Source: Candidatus Margulisiibacteriota bacterium
Lineage (GTDB): Bacteria > Margulisbacteria > WOR-1 > O2-12-FULL-45-9 > XYB2-FULL-48-7
NCBI GenBank assembly: GCA_025453605.1
Contig: JALOPZ010000001.1
Span: 1-64,000, forward strand
Direction: 5' to 3'
DNA length: 64,000 nt
Shown here: positions 21,611-29,523 of the stretch, piece after piece
Position numbering within the stretch: position 1 is the first letter of the stretch
Layout of the letters: the number at the start of each line of letters is the position of its first letter
Translations under genes and position numbers: made by a program
Notes under the pieces: generated by a model
The model's input: only the letters and a program-made list of their open reading frames with translations
What the model was told of the DNA's origin: nothing
The model's database searches: none

Positions 21611-21904
21611 ATGATGGAAGTCAAAAACGTTAAATTTCCGGAATTATCCGAAGGAGAAAAAGGGGAACGGCTGGAAGGTCACATGCTGGGGGATATCCCG
21701 GTCCAGGCGACCGTGGAGCTCGGCGCGACCGAGCTCTCGTTAAAAGACGTGCTGGAGCTGGCGGAAGGCTCGATCATCGAGCTCAACCGCCTGGCTGGCG
21801 AACCGCTCGACCTCAAGGTCGGCGGTCAGCTGGTCGCCCAGGGTGAAGTGGTCGCGGTCGACGATTTTTACGGCTTGCGGATCACCAACGTGGTCATGAA
21901 ATGA
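21611..21904 (+). CDS. fliN: Flagellar motor switch protein FliN
   Basis: 97 residues of almost pure SPOA fold: IPVQATVELGATELSLKDVLELAEGSIIELNRLAGEPLDLKVGGQLVAQGEVVAVDD in order, with the closing GLRITNV strand. FliN forms the base of the C-ring with FliM. Two ATGs lie in tandem; the second (21614) is better placed from the GGGAGG site at 21602-21607. It overlaps fliO by 4 bp. Confidence 0.95.
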   Translation: MMEVKNVKFPELSEGEKGERLEGHMLGDIPVQATVELGATELSLKDVLELAEGSIIELNRLAGEPLDLKVGGQLVAQGEVVAVDDFYGLRITNVVMK

Positions 21905-22149
21905 TCACGGCCAGCTACATCATCCAGGTCATCCTCTCCCTCCTGGTCGTGATCGCTCTGATCGTCGTGATCGGCCGCTTTCTGCTCCCCAAACTGGCCG
22001 TCACTGCCGGCAGCCGGCTGATCCAGATCGTCGATCGCGCCTATCTGGAACCGCAGGTTTCCGCTTATGTCCTCAAGGTCAAAGATAAGGCCTGGCTGGT
22101 CGTCACCAGCAGCAAGACCGTCGCCAAGATCGGAGAAGTCGAAGTCTGA
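21901..22149 (+). CDS. fliO: Flagellar biosynthesis protein FliO
   Basis: 82 residues: one membrane helix (about 8-30) and a short cytoplasmic domain with LAVTAGSRLIQIVDRAYLEPQVSAYVLKVKDKAWLV, the FliO pattern. It chaperones assembly of the FliP ring. It is tucked between fliN and fliP with ATGA and one-base overlaps. Confidence 0.88.
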   Translation: MITASYIIQVILSLLVVIALIVVIGRFLLPKLAVTAGSRLIQIVDRAYLEPQVSAYVLKVKDKAWLVVTSSKTVAKIGEVEV

Positions 22150-22841
22150 TGTTCGCTCTGGCCGCCCCGCTCACTCCAACCGTCGACCTGAGCGCGCTGC
22201 TCTCCGGCGCCCAGTTCTCCAACAGCGTCCAGCTGATGGTCTCGCTCTCGCTGATCACCCTGGTCCCGTTCTTTCTGATCTCGGTCACCTCCTTTCTCCG
22301 GATCATCATCGTCTTTGCGCTGCTCCGGACGGCGATCGGCACCCAGCAGGTGCCGCCGAACACCGTCCTGATCGGGCTGGCGATCTTTATGACGGTTTTT
22401 ATCATGTCCCCGGTCTGGCAGGAGATCAACCGGACCGCCGTTGAACCGTACAACGCCGGCAAGATCTCGCAGGCCAAAGCCTTTGAGGTCGGAATGAAGC
22501 CGCTGGCCCAGTTCATGCTCAAGCAAACCAAGGAAAAAGACCTGGCCCTGTTCGTCCAATTCGCCCGCATCGCTCCGCCTAAAACCCCCGAACAGGTCCC
22601 TGTCTACGTTCTGATCCCGGCCTACATGATCTCCGAACTGAAGACCGGCTTCCAGATCGGTTTTCTCCTCTTTATTCCCTTCATCATCATCGACCTGGTG
22701 GTGGCCAACATCCTCCTCTCCCTCGGGATGTTCATGCTCTCGCCGGTCATGGTCTCGCTGCCGTTCAAAATACTGTTATTTGTCCTGGTCGACGGCTGGA
22801 ACCTGATCTGTCGCGGCCTTCTCCTGAGCTTTCTGAAATGA
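22149..22841 (+). CDS. fliP: Flagellar export gate protein FliP
   Basis: 230 residues. Seen: signal-like N-terminus, TSFLRIIIVFALLRTAIGTQQVPPN, the periplasmic stretch with KTPEQVPVYVLIPAYMISELKTGFQIGF, and the last helices ending FKILLFVLVDGWNLI, all characteristic of FliP/SctR. FliP pentamers form the export pore with FliQ and FliR. It overlaps fliQ by 4 bp. Confidence 0.98.
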   Translation: MFALAAPLTPTVDLSALLSGAQFSNSVQLMVSLSLITLVPFFLISVTSFLRIIIVFALLRTAIGTQQVPPNTVLIGLAIFMTVFIMSPVWQEINRTAVEPYNAGKISQAKAFEVGMKPLAQFMLKQTKEKDLALFVQFARIAPPKTPEQVPVYVLIPAYMISELKTGFQIGFLLFIPFIIIDLVVANILLSLGMFMLSPVMVSLPFKILLFVLVDGWNLICRGLLLSFLK

Positions 22842-23107
22842 ACCAGGATTACGCCGTCCAGGTCCTTTTTCAAGCGGTCAATATTACCATCCTGATCTCG
22901 ATGCCGGCGGTCGGCGTCGGCCTGCTGGTCGGTTTTCTCATCAGCCTGTTCCAGGCGATCACCCAGATCCAGGAGCAGACCTTGACCTTCGTCCCCAAGG
23001 TCGTTTCGGTCCTGCTGGTCGTCGCCCTCACATCCCCTTGGATCATCTCCATGATGATCGACTTCACCAACACCCTCTGGAGCGCCATCCCCAATATGGC
23101 GCGTTAG
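22838..23107 (+). CDS. fliQ: Flagellar export gate protein FliQ
   Basis: 89 residues with two membrane hairpin helices, the family motif SLFQAITQIQEQTLTFVPK between them, and the usual length. It joins FliP and FliR in the export gate. It overlaps fliP and lies 4 nt before fliR. Confidence 0.97.
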   Translation: MNQDYAVQVLFQAVNITILISMPAVGVGLLVGFLISLFQAITQIQEQTLTFVPKVVSVLLVVALTSPWIISMMIDFTNTLWSAIPNMAR

Positions 23108-23111
23108 GGCG

Positions 23112-23885
23112 ATGGTCATCCCGGTCGGCCAGATCGCCATTTACTTTCTTATTCTGGCCCGCCTGGGCGGGGTCTTTATCCAGGCCCCCCTCTTCAACTC
23201 GCGGAGTTTCTTCACTTCCGCCAAGGTTGCGTTCGCCCTCTGGACGGCGCTGGTCCTCTGGTTCGTCACGCCGGTCTCCCCCGTCCTGCCAACCTCGCTC
23301 TCCGGCTTTATTCTGACCCTGGTCGCCGAGGTCGCGGTCGGCTTTCTGATCGGTTTTATCGCCAACGTCATGTTCATCGCCATCCAGTCGGCCGGCGAGA
23401 TCATCGACATGCAGATGGGGCTGTCCGTCGCTCAAGCGCTCGACCCGGTCTTCGGGGCGGTCATCTCGATCATCGGCCGGCTGACGTTCTTCACGGCGCT
23501 GGTGATCTTTCTCTCAATGGACGGCCACCATCTGCTCCTCTCCGCTTTCCATCACAGCTTCACGATCCTCCCGGCCGGCCAGATCGCCAACTTCAGCCAG
23601 CCGGCGCTGGTCGAACAGCTGCTGACCATCGGTTCGGGCCTCTGGCTGACGGCGATCAAGATCGCCGCGCCGGTCATCCTGCTGATCTTTCTGGCCGACT
23701 TTACCTTTGGGATCGTCTCGCGGGTAGCGCCGCAGGTCAACGTCTTTATGCTCGGTTTTCAGGTCAAACCGCTCCTCGGCCTGTTCGGGATTTCTCTCCT
23801 GGTCCCTTTTATAGTAAAATACATCAGCCGACTGATCGAATCGATGGGCGCAGAGATAGTCAAACTGCTCTTGTTCTTGAGGTGA
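23112..23885 (+). CDS. fliR: Flagellar export gate protein FliR
   Basis: 257 residues, six to seven hydrophobic helices. FliR hallmarks are RLGGVFIQAPLFNSRS, EVAVGFLIGFIANVMF with AGEIIDMQMGLSVAQALDP, and FGIVSRVAPQVNVFMLGFQVK. It completes the FliPQR core. The next gene, flhB, starts 11 nt later. Confidence 0.97.
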   Translation: MVIPVGQIAIYFLILARLGGVFIQAPLFNSRSFFTSAKVAFALWTALVLWFVTPVSPVLPTSLSGFILTLVAEVAVGFLIGFIANVMFIAIQSAGEIIDMQMGLSVAQALDPVFGAVISIIGRLTFFTALVIFLSMDGHHLLLSAFHHSFTILPAGQIANFSQPALVEQLLTIGSGLWLTAIKIAAPVILLIFLADFTFGIVSRVAPQVNVFMLGFQVKPLLGLFGISLLVPFIVKYISRLIESMGAEIVKLLLFLR

Positions 23886-23896
23886 ACTAAACTACC

Positions 23897-25000
23897 ATGG
23901 GTGAAGGCGCCGGCGATAAAAGCGAAGAACCGACCCCCCACCGTTTGCGCGAAGCCCGGGAAAAAGGCCAGGTCGCCAAGAGCAAAGAGGTCACGACCGC
24001 CGTGCTCCTCCTGCTCTCCTATTTCCTCTTCCGCTATCTGGGCGAGTACATGTGGCGCAACCTGGCCGAAATGGCCTACGCGATCTTTCAGCTGGTCCCG
24101 GAAGCCCGCAACTTCAGCCTGGGGTTTGTCGCTTACCTCTTGATCCTCGGCCTGCGGGCGATGGCCCTGGTCCTGCTGCCGATCTTCGGCGTCACTTTTC
24201 TGGCCGCGCTGATCGCCGAGGCAGCTCAGACCGGCCTGGTCATGGCGCTCGATCCGCTCACTCCCAAGCTCGAACGGATCAATCCGCTGGAGGGGCTCAA
24301 GCGGATGTTCTCGCTCCAGGGCTTTGTCGAGCTGATCAAGTCGATCCTTAAGATCATCATCGTTTTTTACATCGCCTGGTTCGCCGCCAAGGACGACCTC
24401 CCCTTCATCATCGTCCTGATCGAGTCCCACCCCTGGCAGGCACTGGTCCTGGGGGGCGACATCGCCTACCGGATCGCCATGCGGGTCGGTATGTTCTATA
24501 TCGTGATCGCCATTCTCGATTACCTCTACCGGCGCTGGGAATACATGCGCAACCTGAAAATGAGCCGGCAGGAGGTCAAGGAAGAATACAAGCGGCTGGA
24601 GGGAGACCCGATGGTCAAGCAGCGGATGCGCGACCTGCAGCGGGCCGTGGCGCAGCAGCGGATGATGTCGTCGGTGCCGCAGGCCGACGTCGTTGTGACC
24701 AACCCGACCCACCTGGCGGTCGCGCTCAAGTACGAACAGCTCAAAATGAAGGCGCCGGTCGTTCTGGCCAAAGGGGAACGGAAACAGGCCGAGGAGATCA
24801 AACGCCTAGCGGAGAAATGGGAGATCACCATCGTCCAGAACGAGACCCTGGCGCGCTCGATCTACCGGACCACCAAGGTCGGCCAGGAGATCCCGGCCGA
24901 ATTCTACCAGGCGGTCGCCGAGGTCCTGGCCTACGTCTTCAAGATCCGAAAAGACCGGGCCGAGCGCCGCAAGGCCTCGCTTGCCCTGGCCCCCCGATAG
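23897..25000 (+). CDS. flhB: Flagellar export switch protein FlhB
   Basis: 367 residues. It opens with the usual DKSEEPTPHRLREAREKGQVAKS, has four membrane helices, and carries the self-cleaving NPTH at residues 269-272 in a cytoplasmic domain that sets substrate switching together with FliK. The C-terminal domain ends IYRTTKVGQEIPAEFYQAVAEVLAYVF. All catalytic features are intact. Confidence 0.98.
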   Translation: MGEGAGDKSEEPTPHRLREAREKGQVAKSKEVTTAVLLLLSYFLFRYLGEYMWRNLAEMAYAIFQLVPEARNFSLGFVAYLLILGLRAMALVLLPIFGVTFLAALIAEAAQTGLVMALDPLTPKLERINPLEGLKRMFSLQGFVELIKSILKIIIVFYIAWFAAKDDLPFIIVLIESHPWQALVLGGDIAYRIAMRVGMFYIVIAILDYLYRRWEYMRNLKMSRQEVKEEYKRLEGDPMVKQRMRDLQRAVAQQRMMSSVPQADVVVTNPTHLAVALKYEQLKMKAPVVLAKGERKQAEEIKRLAEKWEITIVQNETLARSIYRTTKVGQEIPAEFYQAVAEVLAYVFKIRKDRAERRKASLALAPR

Positions 25001-25009
25001 GTATATAAT
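24981..25009 (+). promoter_or_regulatory. Possible internal promoter before flhA
   Basis: TTGCCC (24981-24986), 17 nt, TATAAT (25004-25009), then 11 nt to the flhA ATG. It sits in the end of flhB and could give flhA-fliA separate expression with a leader of about 5 nt. Confidence 0.5.
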
Positions 25010-25020
25010 CTCCCTAAATC

Positions 25021-27108
25021 ATGGCAGTGCCGGGCTTTGATCTAAAGAGCATCCGCAGCCTATTCTCCCTGAGCGATTTCATGGTGGCGGGGCTGCTGAT
25101 CGTCATTATCGCCCTGATGCTTGTCCCTCTCCCGCCCTTTATGCTCGATATCCTGCTGACGATGAACATCGCCATCTCCCTGGTCATTCTGCTGGTCGCC
25201 ATGTACCTGAAAGAGCCGCTGGAGCTGGCCTCGTTCCCGTCGATCCTGTTGGTCATTACCGTTCTCCGGCTGTCGCTCAACATCGCCTCTTCCCGGCTGC
25301 TCTTGACCAACGCCTATGCCGGCCAGGTGGTGGCCGCCTTCGGCTCGTTCGTCGTCGGGGGCAACTACATCGTCGGCATCATCATTTTCGCGATCATCAC
25401 CATCGTCAATTTTGTCGTCATCACCAAGGGCTCGGAACGCGTCGCCGAGGTGGCCGCCCGGTTCACCCTCGACGCCATGCCCGGCAAGCAGATGTCGATC
25501 GACGCTGACCTTAACGCCGGGCTGATCGACGCCACCGAAGCGCGCGGCCGCCGCCGCAAGATCGAGCAGGAAGCCACCTTCTTCGGCAGCATGGACGGCG
25601 CCAACAAGTTCGTCCGGGGCGATTCGATCGCCGGCATCATCATCGTGATCGTCAACATCCTGGGCGGCGTCCTGGTCGGCTGGCTGCAGCTCGGGATGGC
25701 GCCGATGGAGGCGCTGACGACCTACGCCCTGCTGACGGTCGGGGCCGGCCTGGTCGCCCAGATCACCGCCCTGCTGATCGCCATTGCCACCGGTTTGATC
25801 ATCACCAAGTCCGCCTCGGAAATGAGCCTGGGGAGCGACGTGACCGCCCAGCTCTTTGCCCAGCCGCGCGCTTTTGCTTTTGTCTGCATCATCCTCGGCG
25901 TCTTTGCCATGATCCCCGGACTGCCGACCGTCCCTTTTCTGATCCTGGCCTCGCTGGCCGGCATCCTGGCGCTCTTTTTGATGCGCGCCCAGTCCGCCAA
26001 GGACGAGGCCAAGGTCGTTAAGGAAGAGGTCTCCGCCAAGGACGTGATGAAGAAACCGGAGAGCATCCTCGGCACGCTCGGGCTGGACCCGCTGGCGATG
26101 AAGACCGGCCGCAACCTGATCCCGCTGATCGACCCGGCCCAGCGCGGCCCCCTGCTCGAGCGGATCACCCTGATCCGCTACAACATCGGCCAGGAGCTCG
26201 GCTTTGTCATCCCGGGCGTCCGGGTGATGGACGATCTGTCGCTGCCGCCCAACCAGTATACCGTCGATATTCGCGGGACCAAGGTCTCCACCGGCGAAGC
26301 GCTCCTGGGACACCACCGGGTCGACCTTCCGCTCGCTCAGATCAAGGCTAAAAAATTGACAGGGACCGAACTGCGCGATGCGCTGACCAATGACCCGGTC
26401 ACCTGGGTGGCGGACGAGCTGCTGCCCGAACTGCAGAAGCTCGGCCTCCCGGCCCGGGCGCCGGTCGACGTCATTTCCGAACATTTCACCGAGGTCATCA
26501 AGCGCTACGCAGACGAGATCATGACCCGCCAGAACGTCCAGTCGCTGATCGAGCTGGTCAAGAACACCAACGCGGCGATCGTCCGCGAGCTGATCCCCGA
26601 CCTCCTCTCGCTCGGCCAGGTCCACAAGGTGCTGCAGCTTTTGGTCCGCGAGCGGGTCTCGATCCGCGACCTGTCCACCATCCTGGAGCGGCTGGCCGAT
26701 TACGCCCACCTCTCCCGCGACATCAACATCCTGGCCGAGTACGTCCGCCAATCGCTGGCCCGGCAGATCTGCGAGAGCTACACCGATAAAAAAGGGGTCA
26801 TCACCGTGGTGACGATCGACCCGGCGCTGGAAGAGACGCTGATCGCCGCCATCCATCAGTCGGAGTACGGCTCCTTCCTGGCGGTCGACCCGAACGTCGG
26901 CGAAAAGATCCTGGTCCAGATCTCCGGTCATTTACAAAACTTCAAGCGGCTCCGGCTCCGGCCGGTGATCCTCTGCTCGCCGCGGCTGCGGCCGCACTTC
27001 AAGCGATTTATTGAACGGAGTTTCCCCGACCTGGCCGTGCTCTCCTATAACGAGATCGTCCCGCAGGTCAAGGTCCAATCGATCGGCATGATCTCGATCG
27101 AAGCCTGA
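25021..27108 (+). CDS. flhA: Flagellar export gate protein FlhA
   Basis: 695 residues, usual length. The N-terminal half has eight membrane helices and the FHIPEP-like loop ADLNAGLIDATEARGRRRKIEQEATFFGSMDGANKFVRGDSIAGI; the C-terminal half is the nonameric cytoplasmic ring with SLIELVKNTNAAIVRELIPDLLSLGQVHKVLQ. It is the proton-driven part of the export gate. A gap of one base separates it from the next small gene. Confidence 0.98.
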   Translation: MAVPGFDLKSIRSLFSLSDFMVAGLLIVIIALMLVPLPPFMLDILLTMNIAISLVILLVAMYLKEPLELASFPSILLVITVLRLSLNIASSRLLLTNAYAGQVVAAFGSFVVGGNYIVGIIIFAIITIVNFVVITKGSERVAEVAARFTLDAMPGKQMSIDADLNAGLIDATEARGRRRKIEQEATFFGSMDGANKFVRGDSIAGIIIVIVNILGGVLVGWLQLGMAPMEALTTYALLTVGAGLVAQITALLIAIATGLIITKSASEMSLGSDVTAQLFAQPRAFAFVCIILGVFAMIPGLPTVPFLILASLAGILALFLMRAQSAKDEAKVVKEEVSAKDVMKKPESILGTLGLDPLAMKTGRNLIPLIDPAQRGPLLERITLIRYNIGQELGFVIPGVRVMDDLSLPPNQYTVDIRGTKVSTGEALLGHHRVDLPLAQIKAKKLTGTELRDALTNDPVTWVADELLPELQKLGLPARAPVDVISEHFTEVIKRYADEIMTRQNVQSLIELVKNTNAAIVRELIPDLLSLGQVHKVLQLLVRERVSIRDLSTILERLADYAHLSRDINILAEYVRQSLARQICESYTDKKGVITVVTIDPALEETLIAAIHQSEYGSFLAVDPNVGEKILVQISGHLQNFKRLRLRPVILCSPRLRPHFKRFIERSFPDLAVLSYNEIVPQVKVQSIGMISIEA

Positions 27109-27109
27109 C

Positions 27110-27352
27110 ATGCCCGATTATGAGCGTTTCGAGCAGAAGCTGGAGCAAAATCTCACCGCCGGGCTGTCGGCCAGGGAGATGGCGCAGCGCTTTGTGATCG
27201 CCGCGCTGGAGGCCGAATTCGGGCATAACTTTACTTCCTCGCCCGGCTTTGCTAAAATGGTTGACACGCTGGCCGAGGCTATCGTGACCAACCCGGAACT
27301 CCGGCGCCAGACCCTCGCCATGGCCAGTTTGTACACCAGGAAAAAACCTTGA
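27110..27352 (+). CDS. Small uncharacterised protein between flhA and the sigma factor gene
   Basis: 80 residues, family not recognised. It is soluble, mostly helical, acidic in the first half (YERFEQKLEQNLTAGLSAREMAQRFV) and ends RKKP. It starts one base after flhA and its stop overlaps the next start, so it is translated with the flagellar operon. A regulator or small chaperone role is possible, but nothing in the sequence proves it. Confidence 0.7.
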   Translation: MPDYERFEQKLEQNLTAGLSAREMAQRFVIAALEAEFGHNFTSSPGFAKMVDTLAEAIVTNPELRRQTLAMASLYTRKKP

Positions 27353-27564
27353 GCATCAGAAGGATCGAAGAACAGCGCAAAGAGCTCCGCAAGATCGGGC
27401 GTCCCGGCGTCGAGGGGGCCGTCCCCGCTCCGCCGGCCGGCCTCTCCCCGGTCCTGCGCTCCTCCTGGAAGTTCGCCTACGAGATGGCCGAGCGGTTCAG
27501 CAAAGAGCTGGGCACCAATAAAACCTCCGATTTCATTAAAGCCCTGATCAGGAAGTTCTCGTGA
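27349..27564 (+). CDS. Small basic uncharacterised protein upstream of the FliA-like sigma factor
   Basis: 71 residues from TTG 27349, which overlaps the upstream TGA. It has a basic N-terminus (RRIEEQRKELRKIGRPG), a Pro/Ala linker, and a helical C-terminus (SSWKFAYEMAERFSKELG). No family recognised. The 3' end overlaps the sigma gene start as GTGA. Translational coupling makes an anti-sigma or sigma-partner function worth testing. Confidence 0.65.
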   Translation: MSIRRIEEQRKELRKIGRPGVEGAVPAPPAGLSPVLRSSWKFAYEMAERFSKELGTNKTSDFIKALIRKFS

Positions 27565-28154
27565 CCAGCCGCAAAGAGGTCGAAGACCGGATCGTCTCCA
27601 TCATCCGCGAACAGTTCCTAAAATACAGCTCGGAAACGCTGGAAAAGTACAAAGACCAGATCAATTCAACCGTCCGCTGGTACGTCTCCACCCTCCCCCG
27701 GCATATCGCTTCGTCGGAAGCACACGACCTGGAGTCGGAAGCCAAGATCGCTTTTGTGGAGTGCCTTAAGACCTGGGACCCGCGTAAGGGGGACCTCTGG
27801 CCGTACGTCTCCGTCCGCCTGAAAGGGTCGATGCAGGATTATCTGCGCAAACGGGGGACCGATCCGGTCGCCGGCCTCTACGAATTCATCACCAGCGCGG
27901 CCAATGTCTACATGGCGTTCAACCGCAAGGAGATCGTCCACGAAGAGATCGACAAACTGCTCCACGTCGATACGGCGATGGAAGATTTTTCCGACAAGGA
28001 GAAAAAGGTGGTCGAGCAGTACTACCAGCACGACAAGACCTTTAAGCAGATCGGCAAGGAGATCAATCTCTCCGAATCGCAGGTTTCCCGGATCTGTAAA
28101 GAAGCTACCCTCAAGCTGAAAAAAGCGCTCCGCGACGAACCGGCCGAAAGCTAA
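27561..28154 (+). CDS. fliA: FliA-like (sigma-28 group) RNA polymerase sigma factor
   Basis: 197 residues from GTG 27561, short for FliA (about 240). Region 2 is seen at about 55-100 (DLESEAKIAFVECLKTWDPRKG, then WPYVSVRLKGSMQDYLRKR) and region 4 at about 140-190 (FSDKEKKVVEQYYQHDKTFKQIGKEINLSESQVSRICKEA, a helix-turn-helix). Region 3 is strongly reduced. Its place at the end of the flagellar operon argues for late flagellar gene control. It converges with the lipid kinase gene with a 4-bp overlap. Confidence 0.82.
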   Translation: MTSRKEVEDRIVSIIREQFLKYSSETLEKYKDQINSTVRWYVSTLPRHIASSEAHDLESEAKIAFVECLKTWDPRKGDLWPYVSVRLKGSMQDYLRKRGTDPVAGLYEFITSAANVYMAFNRKEIVHEEIDKLLHVDTAMEDFSDKEKKVVEQYYQHDKTFKQIGKEINLSESQVSRICKEATLKLKKALRDEPAES

Positions 28155-29056
28155 ACGATAAACGCGACCGCCTGCCGCAGGAGCTGGAACTTTGCCTCCG
28201 TCACCCCCAGCAATTCACCGTCCGCCTCGATCCAGGCCGTTTCCGGCGAACTAACGGTGATCTCCCGGCCGCGGACCAGCTTGATCTTGGGGTGGGTAAG
28301 ATGCCGGCCGGCATAGATACTGCCGATGTTCAGCAGGACCTCCAGGCGTCCCATCTCTGCGACGACCACCACTTCGAACAGACCGTCATCAACCTCCGCC
28401 CCCGGGGCGATCATCATACTGCCGCCAAAGAACCGGCCGTTGGCCATGGTGACGATCAGCGAGCGGCCGTTGAAGAACTCCGCGCCATCGACCTCGATCC
28501 TGAGCTGATGGTTCTTAAGCAGGAGAAGCGAACGGAGCACGCCAAGGAGAAAGGTCATTTTACCGCCCAAACGCTTGGACGACCGGTTGACCCGCTGGAC
28601 GACATGGGCGGAAAAGCCGAGACTGGAGACATTGATGAACTTGCGGGCAGTTTCGCCCCCTGCGGGCGACCGGTATGTGACCAGCCCGACATCGATCCGC
28701 TTCTGTTCCCCTTTCAGCAGGCGCTTGACGTGGTCGGCCATCGTTTGGCCGGCGATCCCCATCGTCTGGGAAAAGTCTTGGCCGGTGCCGCTGGGGTAAT
28801 AGCCAAGAACCGCTTGCTCGCTGATCCCGTTGAGGACCTCATGCAGCGTCCCGTCGCCGCCGACCGCCACGATCGTCTCAAAACCCTGGGCCTGAGCGAG
28901 CAGCGCCAGCCTGGTGGCGTGTCCCGGCCCTTCGGTCAGGGCAAAATCGAGCGGGCCGAGGGCGGCTTCAAAGGCTTGTTTGATCGCCGGCCATCTTTTG
29001 GCGGTCTGGCCGCTGGCCGAGCGGGGATTAACAATGAAGTATGTTCTGGCCATCAT
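28151..29056 (-). CDS. YegS/DagK-type lipid kinase
   Basis: 301 residues. The diacylglycerol-kinase catalytic fold is clear: VNPRSASG at the start, then VAVGGDGTLHEVLNGI and YPSGTGQDFSQTMGI, with a C-terminal beta domain holding SNSxxxGGG-like MANGRFFGGSMMIAPGAEVDDG. It phosphorylates diacylglycerol or a related lipid or sphingoid base at the membrane. Two ATGs in tandem (29056, 29053) begin the gene. It is the only gene of its transcript and meets the sigma factor gene tail to tail. Confidence 0.92.
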   Translation of the reverse strand: MMARTYFIVNPRSASGQTAKRWPAIKQAFEAALGPLDFALTEGPGHATRLALLAQAQGFETIVAVGGDGTLHEVLNGISEQAVLGYYPSGTGQDFSQTMGIAGQTMADHVKRLLKGEQKRIDVGLVTYRSPAGGETARKFINVSSLGFSAHVVQRVNRSSKRLGGKMTFLLGVLRSLLLLKNHQLRIEVDGAEFFNGRSLIVTMANGRFFGGSMMIAPGAEVDDGLFEVVVVAEMGRLEVLLNIGSIYAGRHLTHPKIKLVRGREITVSSPETAWIEADGELLGVTEAKFQLLRQAVAFIV

Positions 29057-29088
29057 AAAAATAATCCCTCGATAAACTCGGGATAAAT

Positions 29089-29219
29089 GCGCGCTACTGG
29101 GATCCCCTCGACTCTCTCACTACGTTCGTTCGCTCGGGGCGAGCGAACCAGTGACCCCCTCGACCTTGTCTCGGGACAAGCCCTTGCCTTGTGCCGAGCT
29201 CCGTCGAGGCACTGTCAAG
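29089..29219 (-). pseudogene. Broken 3' half of a tRNA-Val copy interrupted by palindromic inserts
   Basis: Four pieces of the neighbouring tRNA-Val occur here in the same order: 29089-29104 (acceptor and T-arm side), 29144-29158 (T-arm), 29181-29189 and 29212-29219 (anticodon arm). They are 16, 15, 9 and 8 nt long and are split by inserts of about 39, 22 and 22 nt. The inserts are built of CCCTCGA/TCGGG palindromes, one being a perfect GTTCGCTCG-GGG-CGAGCGAAC hairpin (29129-29149). The 5' half of the tRNA is absent. It cannot make a tRNA. Confidence 0.7.
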
Positions 29220-29242
29220 TCCCGAGGAAATTTGATCATCAT

Positions 29243-29316
29243 TGCGCGCTACTGGGATCGAACCAGTGACCCCTTGCCTGTCAAGCAAGTACTCTAACCA
29301 GCTGAGCTAAGCGCGC
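29243..29316 (-). tRNA. tRNA-Val (anticodon GAC)
   Basis: 74 nt. The acceptor stem GCGCGCT/AGCGCGC is perfect, the anticodon loop reads TTGACAG, the T-arm is ACTGG-TTCGATC-CCAGT, and the D-arm is GCTCAGCTGGTTAGAGT. CCA is not encoded. The flanks ATCATCATT and AATGATGAT are complementary and extend the acceptor helix by nine pairs in the precursor. Confidence 0.95.
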
Positions 29317-29351
29317 AATGATGATTTTACTAAGCGCGCATTCTTCTTTCT

Positions 29352-29446
29352 ACTGACAACTTACAACTAACAACAAACGACCGAATGAATAAATTATATC
29401 TTAAATACCTTCGGTTGTCAGTTGTCAGTCGTTAGTTGTTCGTTAA
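29352..29446. repeat. Gene-less inverted repeat (MITE-like) of the GTTAGTTGT family
   Basis: Left arm 29352-29387 and right arm 29410-29446 are imperfect inverted copies around a 22-nt AT-rich spacer. The right arm TTCGGTTGTCAGTTGTCAG... matches the arm at 29962-29998 of the neighbouring four-helix-bundle cassette, so this looks like the same element without its gene. Confidence 0.75.
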
Positions 29447-29449
29447 AAA

Positions 29450-29520
29450 AGGCGGCATCCAGGTTCGAACTGGAGTAAACGGTTTTGCAGACCGCTGCCT
29501 AACCACTCGGCCATGCCGCC
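29450..29520 (-). tRNA. tRNA-Cys (anticodon GCA)
   Basis: 71 nt. The acceptor stem GGCGGCA/TGCCGCC, anticodon loop with GCA, T-arm CCAGGTTCGAACTGG on the plus-strand reading, and a U discriminator, which is an identity base of tRNA-Cys. CCA is not encoded. It lies between two inverted copies of the GTTAGTTGT repeat. Confidence 0.95.
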
Positions 29521-29523
29521 CTG

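Noticed and set aside
25060-26931. 623-codon minus-strand frame
   Set aside because: Shadow of flhA; dominated by Asp/Gln/Arg/Gly with no fold or motif.
18905-28154. Injectisome (type III secretion) instead of flagellum
   Set aside because: A hook/rod protein, FliO, a FliK-like protein and a FliA-like sigma factor accompany the export genes; no needle, translocon or effector gene is seen.
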